Source: Rhizobium sp. (lineage in GTDB: Bacteria; Pseudomonadota; Alphaproteobacteria; Rhizobiales; Rhizobiaceae). From it: a stretch of DNA of 64,000 nucleotides. How positions within the stretch are numbered: the stretch's first letter is position 1; every line of letters starts with the position of its first letter. The position numbers and the translations under genes were made by a program. The stretch spans positions 1 through 64,000 of the forward strand of contig JAQGJP010000026.1 of the NCBI GenBank assembly GCA_028290545.1, given 5' to 3'. The notes beneath the pieces were generated by a model. That model saw only the letters and a program-made list of their open reading frames with translations, did no database searches and had not been told where the DNA came from. Of the stretch, positions 35,468 through 45,280 are shown piece after piece.

Positions 35468-36079
35468 TCAGTATTTTTCATTCTGGAACGCCGATGTCGA
35501 CACGATGAGATAGTCCGTGGGGATGATCTTGTTGGCCGGCCTGATATTGGTGAGATAGGGCCGGACCAGATCGGTCATGACCTGCCAGCGATAATAGGCT
35601 CGCACCATGTTCTTGGTCTCCGGTCCCCCCGGCGCATAGGCGAATTCCGATGTGTCGAGATCAGACGTGGCGGCACTCGACAGGCGCGGGATATCCTTGG
35701 GCATATCGGCGAAAGTGGTGAATTGCCGTACGTCCAGGTAGAGTTTTGCCGGCGTCGCGGCCTCAGTTGATGAGCACATGCGCAGAATGGCGATTTCCGC
35801 GCAGAACGCCTCGCGAAATTCGGATTCCGTCATATCCGTCGGCTTGCCAAGCCCAAAGGTGATTTCGCCGGTGCGGATCTTGCGGGACATCGTATCGACC
35901 GCATTGGCCATCAGCTGTTCGCCGGTGAATGCCAGAAATGTCTCGAAGGTCGCAAAGATCAGCATCAGAAACGGTATCGCGAGCAGCGCGAATTCGATCG
36001 CGGCCGCCCCATCTCGGCTTTTGCGAAACCGAGAGAGCAAAGTCCATCGCTTGTCGGTGCGGGTCATGGCCCCTGCCAT
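35468..36079 (-). CDS. TadE-like minor pilin (copy 2)
   Basis: 203 aa. Motif SRDGAAAIEFALLAIPFLML at about residues 21-40 is the TadE prepilin-like signature; a periplasmic domain follows, with a Cys pair (FCAEIAILRMCSS). In Tad systems these pseudopilins are processed by CpaA/TadV and are needed for Flp assembly. Transcribed away from the pilins. Confidence 0.75.
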   Translation of the reverse strand: MAGAMTRTDKRWTLLSRFRKSRDGAAAIEFALLAIPFLMLIFATFETFLAFTGEQLMANAVDTMSRKIRTGEITFGLGKPTDMTESEFREAFCAEIAILRMCSSTEAATPAKLYLDVRQFTTFADMPKDIPRLSSAATSDLDTSEFAYAPGGPETKNMVRAYYRWQVMTDLVRPYLTNIRPANKIIPTDYLIVSTSAFQNEKY

Positions 36080-36189
36080 AGAATTCGCCTATCCATTGGA
36101 TAATTAGGAACTTCTACCGCACAACACTTAAGTCCGGGTTTGGATGGGCGGGACAATTCGAATGGAATTGTAAACCGATTTTTAAGGGG

Positions 36190-36612
36190 TCAGTTTGGCG
36201 GGGTCAGCGCCTGATGCTCCTCGCATGCGGGCGTGCATGAATAGACGGTGCGGACTGTCTGGCGGAAGAGCCGCAGCGTATTGCCCTCGTCGATGGAAAC
36301 GAGCACGCGCTCGTCGAGCAGCGCGTTGCCGTCCGCATCAAGCAGAACCAGATTTGTGGTGCCGAAAGCCTTGCCGGTCAGCACGATCGTCTGTGAATCG
36401 GCAACCGTGGCATCCGCGACATTGGCGTTGCCAACGATAACTTTCGATACGGGACGATCGAGCTTCAGCACCTTCGCATGATTGAGAAAAACGCGCATCA
36501 GGCCGTCTTCATCCGCCCGCGACGACTGTGTGCCGGCCAGCATCATCAGCGCCGCGATCGTCAGTACGATTGCGGATACGTATGCTCTTCTGACGGACGT
36601 CAACATCGGCAT
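36190..36612 (-). CDS. CpaC N-domain-only periplasmic protein
   Basis: 140 aa. Signal peptide (IVLTIAALMMLAGTQSSRA), then one pilus-formation N-terminal domain: VLKLDRPVSKVIVGNANVAD, DSQTIVLTGKAFGTTNLVLL. This is the same domain that opens the CpaC secretin at 39150, but no secretin domain follows. It may act as a pilotin or chaperone-like partner. The start at 36612 follows GGA by 9 nt; the frame continues to a TTG at 36654. Upstream, 36613-36939 holds no gene I can support. Confidence 0.75.
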   Translation of the reverse strand: MPMLTSVRRAYVSAIVLTIAALMMLAGTQSSRADEDGLMRVFLNHAKVLKLDRPVSKVIVGNANVADATVADSQTIVLTGKAFGTTNLVLLDADGNALLDERVLVSIDEGNTLRLFRQTVRTVYSCTPACEEHQALTPPN

Positions 36613-36939
36613 GACATTAATCCAGGTGCGATTTGCTGAACGAAGAATGGACAAGATTGATGAATGAACGCTTAAGATCGTCGTGATTTTCTTCAGCCGT
36701 TAAAGAACCAGGAAAGAAATGAGGGGAAACTGCCCTTCCAGCCCGCCCGGATTGAACCAGTCTGGCATATCTTTCGGAAACTGGCTGGCGTATGTCGCCG
36801 GAATTCAGACCGGCCAATTGTCGCAAGAGGGGGCGGGCGCAGATTTCAAGCCACTGTAATGCTTAGGAAATCCTGTATTCCATAAGAATTGAGCAATGCA
36901 TTTACCGAAAGATTCACTACATTGGAGGCTTCCCGACCG

Positions 36940-36955
36940 TTAATTGGAAATTAAC
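36940..36955 (+). promoter_or_regulatory. CtrA-type box upstream of the first Flp pilin
   Basis: TTAA-N7-TTAAC (TTAA 36940-36943, TTAAC 36951-36955) is a perfect match to the CtrA full-site consensus and lies inside the palindrome GTTAATT-GGA-AATTAAC. It is about 105 bp before the pilin start. In Caulobacter pilA is a CtrA target. Confidence 0.6.
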
Positions 36956-37059
36956 TCCCTTTCTTAAGGCGGATGCAACGACCCCCTCTGTAGTCTCAAC
37001 TCATCCGATCCAACGGCACAGTTGGCGGAAGTGCTGATGTACCTAACAAGGAGACAACG

Positions 37060-37230
37060 ATGTCCGCGATTTTCGCACGCTTCATGAAAGATGAGTCCGG
37101 CGCTACCGCCATTGAATACGGCCTCATTGCAGCCCTGATCTCTGTAGCCCTCATCACCGGTGCGACTGCACTTGGTAACGCCCTCAACAAGCAGTTCAAT
37201 ACGCTGTCGACCAAGCTGAACGTGAGTTGA
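37060..37230 (+). CDS. Flp family type IVb pilin (pilin 1)
   Basis: 56 aa. Short basic leader, then the Flp processing motif ESGATAIEYGLIAALISVAL with cleavage expected after the Gly, the conserved Glu-Tyr pair and a single hydrophobic helix. RBS AAGGAGA at ideal spacing. It is followed by a strong terminator, as expected for a highly expressed major pilin. Confidence 0.95.
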   Translation: MSAIFARFMKDESGATAIEYGLIAALISVALITGATALGNALNKQFNTLSTKLNVS

Positions 37231-37279
37231 TATCAACTACATACTCTTCGGAATGCCTGCATTCTGAATGGCCAACAGT

Positions 37280-37313
37280 AAGGTTCGTCCCACAAGGGCG
37301 GACCTTGTTTTTT
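37280..37313 (+). terminator. Rho-independent terminator after pilin 1
   Basis: AAGGT...CGTCCC pairs with GGGCG...ACCTT (one bulge) around an ACAA loop, then TTGTTTTTT. Confidence 0.85.
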
Positions 37314-37458
37314 GCCGGTTCCCGGGCTGGGCCATCACTTTAACAGTTCATCAACCACAGATTTATTTTCGCGAATTTAGAACCGCTTAAATGTTTATGA
37401 TGCATATATTGCAGCATGAGAATGAACGGATTTTGACGGGGAACCAGGTGGGGATGAT

Positions 37459-37620
37459 ATGATCTTCAGAAGACTGCTTAAAGCCAGGGATGGCGCGACA
37501 GCGATCGAATACGGCCTCATCAGCGCCATCATGGCGGTCGCCCTGCTTTCCGGCTTCGGCGCGTTCAGCAACGCTCTCAACACCCAGTTCACCTATCTCG
37601 CGGGACTGATCAATTACTAG
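37459..37620 (+). CDS. Flp family type IVb pilin (pilin 2)
   Basis: 53 aa. Motif RDGATAIEYGLISAIMAVAL matches pilin 1 closely, but the leader is more basic (IFRRLLKA) and the tail ends YLAGLINY. RBS GGTGGGG. It starts 35 bp before cpaA and after the pilin 1 terminator, so it is probably expressed with the assembly genes, as a second or minor pilin. Confidence 0.9.
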   Translation: MIFRRLLKARDGATAIEYGLISAIMAVALLSGFGAFSNALNTQFTYLAGLINY

Positions 37621-37655
37621 GACAATAACGTGATCGAGGCAGGAAGGCGAAAACC

Positions 37656-38165
37656 ATGGTGACAGCGGCAATCCTAGTTGTTTTTCCATTGTGCATGGCA
37701 ATGGCTGCCTTCAGCGACCTCCTGACCATGACGATCCCGAACCGGCTGTCCGTTGTTCTCCTGGCAAGTTTCCTCTGCATCGCGCCGCTGGCCGGTCTGT
37801 CGCTTCATGACATGTTGCTGCATTTTGGTGCCGGCGCCGCGGTATTCGCCTTCTGCTTCGTGCTTTTCGCGCTTAACATCATGGGCGGCGGCGACGCCAA
37901 AATCCTGACCGCAAGTGCGGTGTGGTTCGGCTTCAATGATACGCTGACGCTCTACATTGCCTATGTGTCTGTACTGGGCGGGTTCTTGAGCATTTTCATT
38001 CTGATGATTCGCGCCAACTACGATCTCATCCTGGTGTCGCGCCTCCCAGTGCCGCAAACCATGCTGCATGCGAAAAAGGTGCCCTATGGCATCGCTATCG
38101 GGGCGGCGGCTCTGCTGGCCTATCCATCCTCGCCGCTTGTGCAGGCGCTCCTGGCCGCACTTTAA
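37656..38165 (+). CDS. cpaA: Prepilin peptidase
   Basis: 169 aa, about five to six membrane segments. The two catalytic Asp are in FSDLLTMTIPN and GGGDAKIL, as in TadV/CpaA A24 peptidases; the N-terminal methylase part of PilD is absent. Cleaves the Flp and TadE-like leaders. RBS AGGAAGG. Confidence 0.9.
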   Translation: MVTAAILVVFPLCMAMAAFSDLLTMTIPNRLSVVLLASFLCIAPLAGLSLHDMLLHFGAGAAVFAFCFVLFALNIMGGGDAKILTASAVWFGFNDTLTLYIAYVSVLGGFLSIFILMIRANYDLILVSRLPVPQTMLHAKKVPYGIAIGAAALLAYPSSPLVQALLAAL

Positions 38166-38305
38166 AAGAGAAACCGCAGCACCGCGCCGCGTTCACGGCA
38201 TTTATTTATAATTAACTATAACTGTAAGCAGTCCGTTAACCTTAATTACACCAATTCCTGACCATCCTGCGCAATGAAATTCTTTCAGAACGCAGGGATC
38301 ACGGA

Positions 38306-39130
38306 ATGAAGCCCGCCCGACTCATCATATTGTCCGTTGCTCTCGTGGCTGCCGGTGGCGCCGCATTCCTGGCGATGAACCTGACCGGCACACAGACGGT
38401 TGTCCAGATGCAATCGGAAACCGTCGTCAAGAAGGAACCGGTGATCGATGTGCTCGTCGCTTCGGCCAACCTGCCAGTCGGCTCGCGATTGTCGGAGGAT
38501 TCGATGCGCTGGGCCGGCTGGCCGGAAGGATCGATCGTCGATGGCTTCATCACTTCGCAGAGCCGCCCCGAAGCAATCACCGAACTAAAGAACGCGATCG
38601 TCCGCCTGCCGATCTTCGAGGGCGAGCCGATCCGCGGCGAGAAGATCGCCGATCCAGGCAACGCCGTCATGTCATCGCTGCTGCCTTCCGGAAAACGCGC
38701 GGTCGCGACCGAGATATCGGTGTCCACCAGCGCCGGCGGCTTCATCCTGCCGAATGATCGGGTCGACGTGATCATGGTCAGGAAAGAAGATGACGGCACG
38801 TTTTCGACGGAAACCATCCTGAATAATATTCGCGTCCTGGCGATCGACCAGGAAATCCAGGAGAAAGAAGAGGGACAGAAGACCGTCGTGGGTACGACCG
38901 CGACCCTGGAACTGTCTCCCGACCAGTCGAAGGTCATCGTCGTCGCCCAGCAGATGGCCGAGCGCCTGACGCTTGCACTCCGCTCGGTCGCGGATGCGCA
39001 GGAGCCGGATTCGGTGCTGGCCAAGCATCTTCTGTCCGGAGATTCCGGCACCCCATCGATCCAGGTGATCAAATCCGGTGTGATCCAGAAGATGAACGAT
39101 ACTGCCCCCAATTCAAGTCAGAGCCAGTAA
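38306..39130 (+). CDS. cpaB: Flp pilus assembly protein CpaB
   Basis: 274 aa. One N-terminal membrane segment, then an SAF domain (VLVASANLPVGSRLSEDSMR) and the RcpC/CpaB domain (FILPNDRVDVIMVRK). Periplasmic, believed to work with the CpaC secretin. First of the cpaB-cpaC-cpaD run; the AT-rich 38200-38260 region upstream may hold a promoter. Confidence 0.9.
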   Translation: MKPARLIILSVALVAAGGAAFLAMNLTGTQTVVQMQSETVVKKEPVIDVLVASANLPVGSRLSEDSMRWAGWPEGSIVDGFITSQSRPEAITELKNAIVRLPIFEGEPIRGEKIADPGNAVMSSLLPSGKRAVATEISVSTSAGGFILPNDRVDVIMVRKEDDGTFSTETILNNIRVLAIDQEIQEKEEGQKTVVGTTATLELSPDQSKVIVVAQQMAERLTLALRSVADAQEPDSVLAKHLLSGDSGTPSIQVIKSGVIQKMNDTAPNSSQSQ

Positions 39131-39149
39131 CGGGAATGAGGACGTGACC

Positions 39150-40703
39150 ATGGCAAACCGCAAATTCCTCCTTCCGCTCACTACAACGCTCAGCCTTTCT
39201 CTGGCCATCGCGGGTGCGCCCGGCTTTGACCGCCCGTTCGGCTTCGGTCCTTCCGAAGCAAAGGCCTCGCAGGCGATCTACAAGATCTCCCAGGTCGGCC
39301 CGGGCGTCAGCAAGAATATCAAACTGGGTCTGAACAAGGCGATCGTCATCGACCTGCCGGTGGACGCCCACGACATCATGGTGGCCGACCCGGAAATTGC
39401 CGATGCGGTGACGCGAACATCCACGCGCCTCTATGTCTTCGGCAAGACCGTCGGGCAGACCAACGTCTTCATCTTCGGCGCCAATGGTGAAGAGCTGGTG
39501 ACGATCGACCTGGTGGTCGAACGCGACATCACCACCCTGCAGACGCAGTTGAAGCGTTTCATACCGGATTCCGACATCACCGTGGAAATCATCTCCGACA
39601 ACATCGTTCTGACCGGTTCGGTCCGGACCCCGCAGGATGCCGCGCAGGCCGAGAAGCTGGCGCAGATCTTCGTCACGGGTGGTGAAGCCACGACGAGAAA
39701 CGTCACCGCATCCGCTTCGTCGGCGACCGGCGATGCCACCGTCGGTCTGTTCAACGAAGACCGGCAGGCGTCTACGATCGTCAACATGCTGACGATCGAG
39801 GCGGAGGACCAGGTAACCCTCAAGGTCACGGTCGCGGAAGTCAGCCGGCAGGTCATGAAGCAGTTGGGCTTCAACGGTTCCATCGCCGGAGACAGCGGCG
39901 CAATCAGCTTCCAGAATCCGACCAATCTCGGCGCATCCACCGACTGGTTCACGGGCAACCGGCTTGCCGGCACGCTTGGCGGCTTTGATATTTCGACCTA
40001 TGTCAACGCAATGGAGCAGGCAGGCGTCATGCGGACGCTCGCCGAACCGAGCTTGACGGCGATATCCGGTCAACAGGCCAATTTCTATGTCGGCGGCGAA
40101 TTCCGGCTTGCATCGGGGCAGGATATCACGGTCGATGACAAGACCGGGCGGAAGACGGTTACCCGGGAGAATCAGTCGGTCGAATACGGCATTCGACTGA
40201 ATTTCAAACCTGTGGTGCTCTCGCCCGGCCGCATCTCCCTCAACATCGAGACGGATGTCTCGGAGCCGACGTTCGAAGGCGCCTTCACAACCATCGGCCA
40301 TCCTGACGTGCCTGGCGTAACCTATCTCGGCATCCGCAAGCGCGAGGCCTCGACAACTGTCGAGCTTCCCTCCGGCGGCTCGATCGTGATCGCCGGCCTG
40401 GTCCGTGACGATATCCGCCAGGCGACATCCGGTCTGCCGGCGCTGATGAAACTGCCGATACTCGGTTCGCTGTTCCGCTCCAAGGATTTCCAGCGCAACG
40501 AAACCGAACTGGTGATCATCGCGACGCCTTATCTGGTGCGCCCGGTGGAGCGCTCGAAGCTCGCCCGCCCGGATGACAATTTCAATCCCGAAGGCGACGT
40601 CGCCATGTATTTCCTGAACCGCGTCAACAAGGTCTATGGCCGGCGCGACACCAACAAAACGCCGGGCCGCTACAATGGCACCATCGGCTTCATCTACAAG
40701 TGA
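39150..40703 (+). CDS. cpaC: Flp pilus outer-membrane secretin CpaC
   Basis: 517 aa. Signal peptide, pilus-formation N-domain (GLNKAIVIDLPVDAHDIMVA), a BON domain (FIPDSDITVEIISDNIVLTG) and the C-terminal secretin domain (SLNIETDVSEPTF, STTVELPSGGSIVIAGLVRD, LPILGSLFRSKDFQRNETEL). Forms the outer-membrane channel for the Flp pilus. The ATG at 39150 is preferred to the GTG at 39144. Confidence 0.95.
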   Translation: MANRKFLLPLTTTLSLSLAIAGAPGFDRPFGFGPSEAKASQAIYKISQVGPGVSKNIKLGLNKAIVIDLPVDAHDIMVADPEIADAVTRTSTRLYVFGKTVGQTNVFIFGANGEELVTIDLVVERDITTLQTQLKRFIPDSDITVEIISDNIVLTGSVRTPQDAAQAEKLAQIFVTGGEATTRNVTASASSATGDATVGLFNEDRQASTIVNMLTIEAEDQVTLKVTVAEVSRQVMKQLGFNGSIAGDSGAISFQNPTNLGASTDWFTGNRLAGTLGGFDISTYVNAMEQAGVMRTLAEPSLTAISGQQANFYVGGEFRLASGQDITVDDKTGRKTVTRENQSVEYGIRLNFKPVVLSPGRISLNIETDVSEPTFEGAFTTIGHPDVPGVTYLGIRKREASTTVELPSGGSIVIAGLVRDDIRQATSGLPALMKLPILGSLFRSKDFQRNETELVIIATPYLVRPVERSKLARPDDNFNPEGDVAMYFLNRVNKVYGRRDTNKTPGRYNGTIGFIYK

Positions 40704-40713
40704 GGGGGAAGAT

Positions 40714-41418
40714 ATGTTGAACACCAAAGCGACAATTCCCCATTCGGCATCACACGCCCGGGGGCTGACTAAGCTCGCCGGCATGGTGGCGGTGGTGGTG
40801 GCCGGCTCGTTGCTGAGCGGCTGCGGCGCGGCGCGGCCCGATCGGCAGACGACAAGTTCCGTTCCCGACGACTACCGCACACGACACGCCATTTCGCTGG
40901 CCGAGGCCGAACACAGCCTCGATGTTCCCATCGGTTCGGGCGAACAGAAGCTGACGCCGGCGACACGTGATCTGATCAAGGGGTTTGCCCAGGATTACGC
41001 GGCCCTGTCGAAGGGTATGATTCGAATTGGCGTGCCGATGAATGCGGCAAATTCCGCTGCGGCCAACAGTGTACGTTCCGAAATCCGCCGCGTGCTGATT
41101 GATGCAGGCGTGTCGTCCTCGCGAATCGTCCAGACGAACTACAACTCGCAAACTGCCGATGCTTCGGCGCCTGTCAGGTTGACCTTCGTCGCCGTGACTG
41201 CGGTCACCGATGAATGCGGCCAATGGCCCACCGATCTCACCGGCGAGAGCGTCACCAAGAACACAAACTACGAGAATTTCGGCTGCGCCACGCAACAGAA
41301 CCTCGCCGCGCAGATCTCCAATCCTACCGATCTGGTCGGACCGCGTGGCATGACGCCGATCGACGCGACAAACCGCGCGGCGGTTATCACAACCTATCGG
41401 GAAGCACCCACCCAGTGA
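40714..41418 (+). CDS. cpaD: Flp pilus lipoprotein CpaD
   Basis: 234 aa. Signal with lipobox LLSGC near residue 35; the family's conserved end NFGCATQQNLAAQISNPTDL with RGMTPIDATNRA is intact. Outer-membrane-associated partner of the secretin. RBS GAGGGGGAA 4 nt before the ATG. Follows cpaC after 10 bp. Confidence 0.9.
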   Translation: MLNTKATIPHSASHARGLTKLAGMVAVVVAGSLLSGCGAARPDRQTTSSVPDDYRTRHAISLAEAEHSLDVPIGSGEQKLTPATRDLIKGFAQDYAALSKGMIRIGVPMNAANSAAANSVRSEIRRVLIDAGVSSSRIVQTNYNSQTADASAPVRLTFVAVTAVTDECGQWPTDLTGESVTKNTNYENFGCATQQNLAAQISNPTDLVGPRGMTPIDATNRAAVITTYREAPTQ

Positions 41419-41438
41419 TTCATTGAAAGTCCAAGGTC

Positions 41439-42725
41439 ATGAATGCAGTCGAATATGGAATCAACAAGGGCGAGGACGAACCGGCGGCCGAAATCCAGAC
41501 GCGCCCCGGCGATCTCGACCAATTGCGTCCGCTGCCGCGTATTTCCATACATGCCTTCTGCGAAACCGAGGGCATGTATGGACTGATGGAAAAGCTGGCG
41601 CAGGACCGGCGCATGGCGAAGGTCAGCTTCCGCATCAATCAGGGAAGCATTCAGGCCGCCGCCAACATGTTTTCCTCCACGCCGACGCCGAACCTGATCC
41701 TGCTGGAAACCGCCGCCGCTCCCCGCGACATCATGGGTGAACTCGCCCCGCTTGCCGAGGTCTGCGACCCGACGACCAAGGTGGTGATCATCGGCCGCCA
41801 TAACGATATTCCGCTTTATCGCGATCTGATCCGCAACGGCGTTTCGGAATATATGGTGGCGCCGGTATCTCTCGGCGACGTCATCGCGGCAATCTCCTCC
41901 ATCTTCGTCGATCCGGAAGCCGAACCGCTGGGAAGGTCGATCGCCTTCATCGGCGCCAAGGGTGGGGTCGGTTCATCGACGATCGCACACAACGTTGCCT
42001 GGGGCATTTCCTCGCTGTTCGCGCAGGAAGTCATCCTCGCCGATCTGGACCTTGCCTATGGCACCGCCAATATCGATTTCGACCAGGATCCCGCACAGGG
42101 AATTGCCGAGGCGGTGTTCTCCCCCGAGCGGCTGGACGAAGTATTCCTCGACCGTCTGCTGACCAAATGCTCGGAGCATCTGTCGCTGCTCGCCGCACCG
42201 TCATTGCTCGATCGCGCCTATGATTTCGATCGCATGGCGTTCCAGCCCGTCCTCGAAGTCCTGCAGCGCGCCGCGCCGATCAGCGTGCTCGACGTGCCGC
42301 ATGCCTGGAATGAATGGACCCGCTCGCTGCTTGCCGATGTCGACGAGGTGGTGATTTGTGCCGCACCCGATCTCGCAAATCTCCGCAATGCCAAGAATAT
42401 GTTCGATCAATTGCGGAAACTCCGTCCGAACGACAAGGGGCCGCATCTGATCCTCAATCAGGTCGGTCTTCCCAAGCGGCCGGAAATCCTGCCCAACGAC
42501 TTTTGCGAGCCGCTGGAAATCCAGCCGACCGCGATCATACCATTCGATACCCAGCTTTTCGGTGCGGCGGCGAATTCCGGGCGGATGATCGGAGAGATGG
42601 ACGGGAAATCGCCGGTAGCGGAGATCATGTCGCAGATCGCTCATATCGTCACCGGCCGCGCGACGGTGAAGAAGGCGAAGAAGAGCGGGCTTGGCGGAAT
42701 TCTCGGCAAGCTCGGCAAGAAGTGA
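41439..42725 (+). CDS. cpaE: Flp pilus localisation ATPase CpaE
   Basis: 428 aa. N-terminal atypical receiver-like domain (about 35-155), then a MinD/ParA-type ATPase with a deviant Walker A, GAKGGVGSSTIAHN, and LADLDLAYGTANIDFDQDP. Directs polar placement of the pilus machine in Caulobacter. Follows cpaD after 20 bp. Confidence 0.9.
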   Translation: MNAVEYGINKGEDEPAAEIQTRPGDLDQLRPLPRISIHAFCETEGMYGLMEKLAQDRRMAKVSFRINQGSIQAAANMFSSTPTPNLILLETAAAPRDIMGELAPLAEVCDPTTKVVIIGRHNDIPLYRDLIRNGVSEYMVAPVSLGDVIAAISSIFVDPEAEPLGRSIAFIGAKGGVGSSTIAHNVAWGISSLFAQEVILADLDLAYGTANIDFDQDPAQGIAEAVFSPERLDEVFLDRLLTKCSEHLSLLAAPSLLDRAYDFDRMAFQPVLEVLQRAAPISVLDVPHAWNEWTRSLLADVDEVVICAAPDLANLRNAKNMFDQLRKLRPNDKGPHLILNQVGLPKRPEILPNDFCEPLEIQPTAIIPFDTQLFGAAANSGRMIGEMDGKSPVAEIMSQIAHIVTGRATVKKAKKSGLGGILGKLGKK

Positions 42726-42754
42726 AGTTAGAGTAGGACGGAGCGGTAAAGCCG

Positions 42755-44233
42755 ATGTTTGGCAAACGTGGAAATGAAGGCACAGGCAGGTCGGGCGGCA
42801 CCACCGTCATGGCACCGCCGCCGACAGCAACGATTCAGCCGCCGCCGCTCGCGCCCGCGCATGTGCCGGTCCTGCAGGAACCGGCGCGGGAAACGCAATC
42901 GATCCGCACGCAGGCGGCACCCCAGCCTGCCCGCCGCAAGGTCGCGCGTTCGGAAGACTATTACGACACCAAGACACAGGTGTTCTCGGCGCTGATCGAC
43001 ACGATCGATCTTTCCCAGCTCTCCAAGCTCGATTCCGAGAGCGCGCGCGAGGAAATTCGCGATATCGTCAACGATATCATCACGATCAAGAATTTCGCGA
43101 TGTCGATCTCCGAGCAGGAAGAACTGCTCGACGACATCTGCAACGACGTGCTTGGTTTTGGTCCGCTCGAGCCCTTGCTGGCGCGCGACGACATTTCCGA
43201 CATCATGGTCAACGGCGCCGGGCAGACTTTCATCGAAGTGGGCGGTAAGATCGAGGAAAGCGAGATCCGCTTCCGCGACAATTCCCAGCTGTTGTCGATC
43301 TGCCAGCGCATCGTCAGCCAGGTCGGCCGCCGTGTCGACGAATCGTCGCCGATCTGCGACGCGCGCCTGCCAGATGGCAGCCGCGTCAACGTCATTGCCC
43401 CGCCGCTCGCCATCGATGGCGCGGCCCTGACCATTCGTAAATTCAAGAAGGACAAGCTGACGCTCGATCAGCTCGTGAAATTCGGCTCGATCACCCAGGA
43501 GGGTGCGACCCTGCTGCAGATCATCGGCCGCGTCCGCTGCAACATCGTCGTCTCGGGCGGTACGGGTTCGGGCAAGACCACGCTGCTCAACTGCCTGACG
43601 CGCTATATCGATCTTTCCGAACGCATCATCACCTGCGAAGACTCGGCCGAACTTCAGCTGCAGCAGCCGCACGTGGTCCGCCTCGAAACCCGCCCGCCGA
43701 ATATCGAAGGCGAAGGCGAGGTGACGATGCGTGAACTCGTCAAGAACTGCCTGCGCATGCGGCCCGAACGCATCATCGTCGGTGAAGTGCGCGGACCGGA
43801 GGTCTTCGACCTTTTGCAGGCGATGAATACCGGTCACGACGGCTCGATGGGCACGATCCACTCCAACAGCCCGCGCGAATGCCTGAGCCGTATCGAAGCA
43901 ATGATCGCCATGGGCGGTTTCACGCTGCCGGCCAAGACCGTGCGCGAAATCGTTGCCGGCTCCATCGATATCATCGTCCAGGCAGCGCGCCTGCGCGACG
44001 GTTCGCGCCGCATCACCCACATCACCGAAGTCATCGGCATGGAAGGCGATGTGATCATCACGCAGGATCTGATGCGGTTCGAGATGGATGGCGAAGATGC
44101 CAACGGCAAGATCATCGGCCGGCACAAATCCGCCGGTATCGGCAAGCCGCATTTCTGGGATCGCGCCCGCTATTTCAACGAGGAAAAGCGGCTGGCCCAG
44201 ACGATGGACGAAATGGAAGCCAAATCCAAGTAG
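42755..44233 (+). CDS. cpaF: Flp pilus assembly ATPase CpaF
   Basis: 492 aa. A Pro-rich variable N-terminus, then the GSPII_E/TadA ATPase: Walker [15 protein letters not shown], Asp box [11 protein letters not shown], Walker B region [15 protein letters not shown] and His box [10 protein letters not shown]. Hexameric motor for Flp extension and retraction. Confidence 0.95.
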   Translation: MFGKRGNEGTGRSGGTTVMAPPPTATIQPPPLAPAHVPVLQEPARETQSIRTQAAPQPARRKVARSEDYYDTKTQVFSALIDTIDLSQLSKLDSESAREEIRDIVNDIITIKNFAMSISEQEELLDDICNDVLGFGPLEPLLARDDISDIMVNGAGQTFIEVGGKIEESEIRFRDNSQLLSICQRIVSQVGRRVDESSPICDARLPDGSRVNVIAPPLAIDGAALTIRKFKKDKLTLDQLVKFGSITQEGATLLQIIGRVRCNIVVSGGTGSGKTTLLNCLTRYIDLSERIITCEDSAELQLQQPHVVRLETRPPNIEGEGEVTMRELVKNCLRMRPERIIVGEVRGPEVFDLLQAMNTGHDGSMGTIHSNSPRECLSRIEAMIAMGGFTLPAKTVREIVAGSIDIIVQAARLRDGSRRITHITEVIGMEGDVIITQDLMRFEMDGEDANGKIIGRHKSAGIGKPHFWDRARYFNEEKRLAQTMDEMEAKSK

Positions 44234-44257
44234 CGGATTGGCAGGAAAGGCTCTGAG

Positions 44258-45268
44258 ATGTTCGGTCTGGATTTGACAGTGATCGCGATCATCGCGCTGG
44301 CCGGCATCTCGGCGGCGGCGGTGAGCTATGGCGTGTTGTTCTCGCGGATCGAAACCGAGAAAAAGACCCAGAGCCGTGTCAACAAGGTCGCTGCGGCCGA
44401 AACCGACCGCATCAAGATCAAGGCATCGCGGGACCGCCTGTCCGAAATGACCAAGCGACGCAAATCCGTGCAGGATTCGCTTAAAGAGCTTGAGAAGAAG
44501 CAGGCCGAGGCCAGCAAAAGAAAGGCGGTCACTCTGAAGGCCAGGATTGCCCAGGCCGGCCTGCGCTTCAGCGAAACCCAGTTCTATATCGTCAGCGCGA
44601 CCCTGGCGCTGGGCATTTTTGTCGTCTGTTTTCTGGCTGGAATGCCGATTTTCCTGGTGCTGGGCATTGCCTTCATTGTCGGCGCCGGCCTGCCGCGCTT
44701 CTTCGTGAGCTTCATGCTGAACCGCCGGATGAAGAAGTTTCTCGGCGAAATGCCGAATGCACTCGATGTCATGGTGCGCTCCATCAAGTCCGGCCTGCCG
44801 CTCAACGACGCGATCCGGCTGATCGCATCCGAAGCCAAGGATCCGGTGAAGTCGGAATTCCGCAAAGTGGTGGAATCCCAGCAGATGGGGCTTTCGGTGC
44901 CCGAAGCGGTCTCCAGGATGTACCTCAGCGTGCCGCTTCAGGAGGTAAACTTCTTCGCGGTCGTCATTACCATCCAGGCGCAGGCAGGCGGCAATCTTTC
45001 CGAAGCGCTCGGCAATCTGTCGCGCGTGCTTCGCGACCGAAGGAAGATGAAGTCCAAGGTCACAGCGCTCTCCATGGAAGCCAAGGCCTCCGCCTATATT
45101 ATCGGCGCGCTGCCGTTTATCGTGGCGACCCTGGTCTACCTGACATCGCCGCAATACATGATGATCCTGTTCACCGATCCTCGCGGCCATCTGATCATGG
45201 GTGCATCGGCCGTCTGGATGTCGATCGGCATCTTCGTCATGCGCAACATGATCAACTTCGATATTTGA
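44258..45268 (+). CDS. tadB: Flp pilus inner-membrane platform protein TadB
   Basis: 336 aa. N-terminal membrane helix, a long charged coiled region (about 30-90), then the GSPII_F domain with MPNALDVMVRSIKSGLPL and two C-terminal membrane helices. Partners TadC as the platform for CpaF. Confidence 0.9.
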   Translation: MFGLDLTVIAIIALAGISAAAVSYGVLFSRIETEKKTQSRVNKVAAAETDRIKIKASRDRLSEMTKRRKSVQDSLKELEKKQAEASKRKAVTLKARIAQAGLRFSETQFYIVSATLALGIFVVCFLAGMPIFLVLGIAFIVGAGLPRFFVSFMLNRRMKKFLGEMPNALDVMVRSIKSGLPLNDAIRLIASEAKDPVKSEFRKVVESQQMGLSVPEAVSRMYLSVPLQEVNFFAVVITIQAQAGGNLSEALGNLSRVLRDRRKMKSKVTALSMEAKASAYIIGALPFIVATLVYLTSPQYMMILFTDPRGHLIMGASAVWMSIGIFVMRNMINFDI

Positions 45269-45280
45269 TGGGTTGGAACA

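Noticed and set aside
39069-40784. A 571-codon minus-strand open frame opposite cpaC
   Set aside because: Shadow of the secretin gene; Arg/Asp/Gly-rich translation without any domain.
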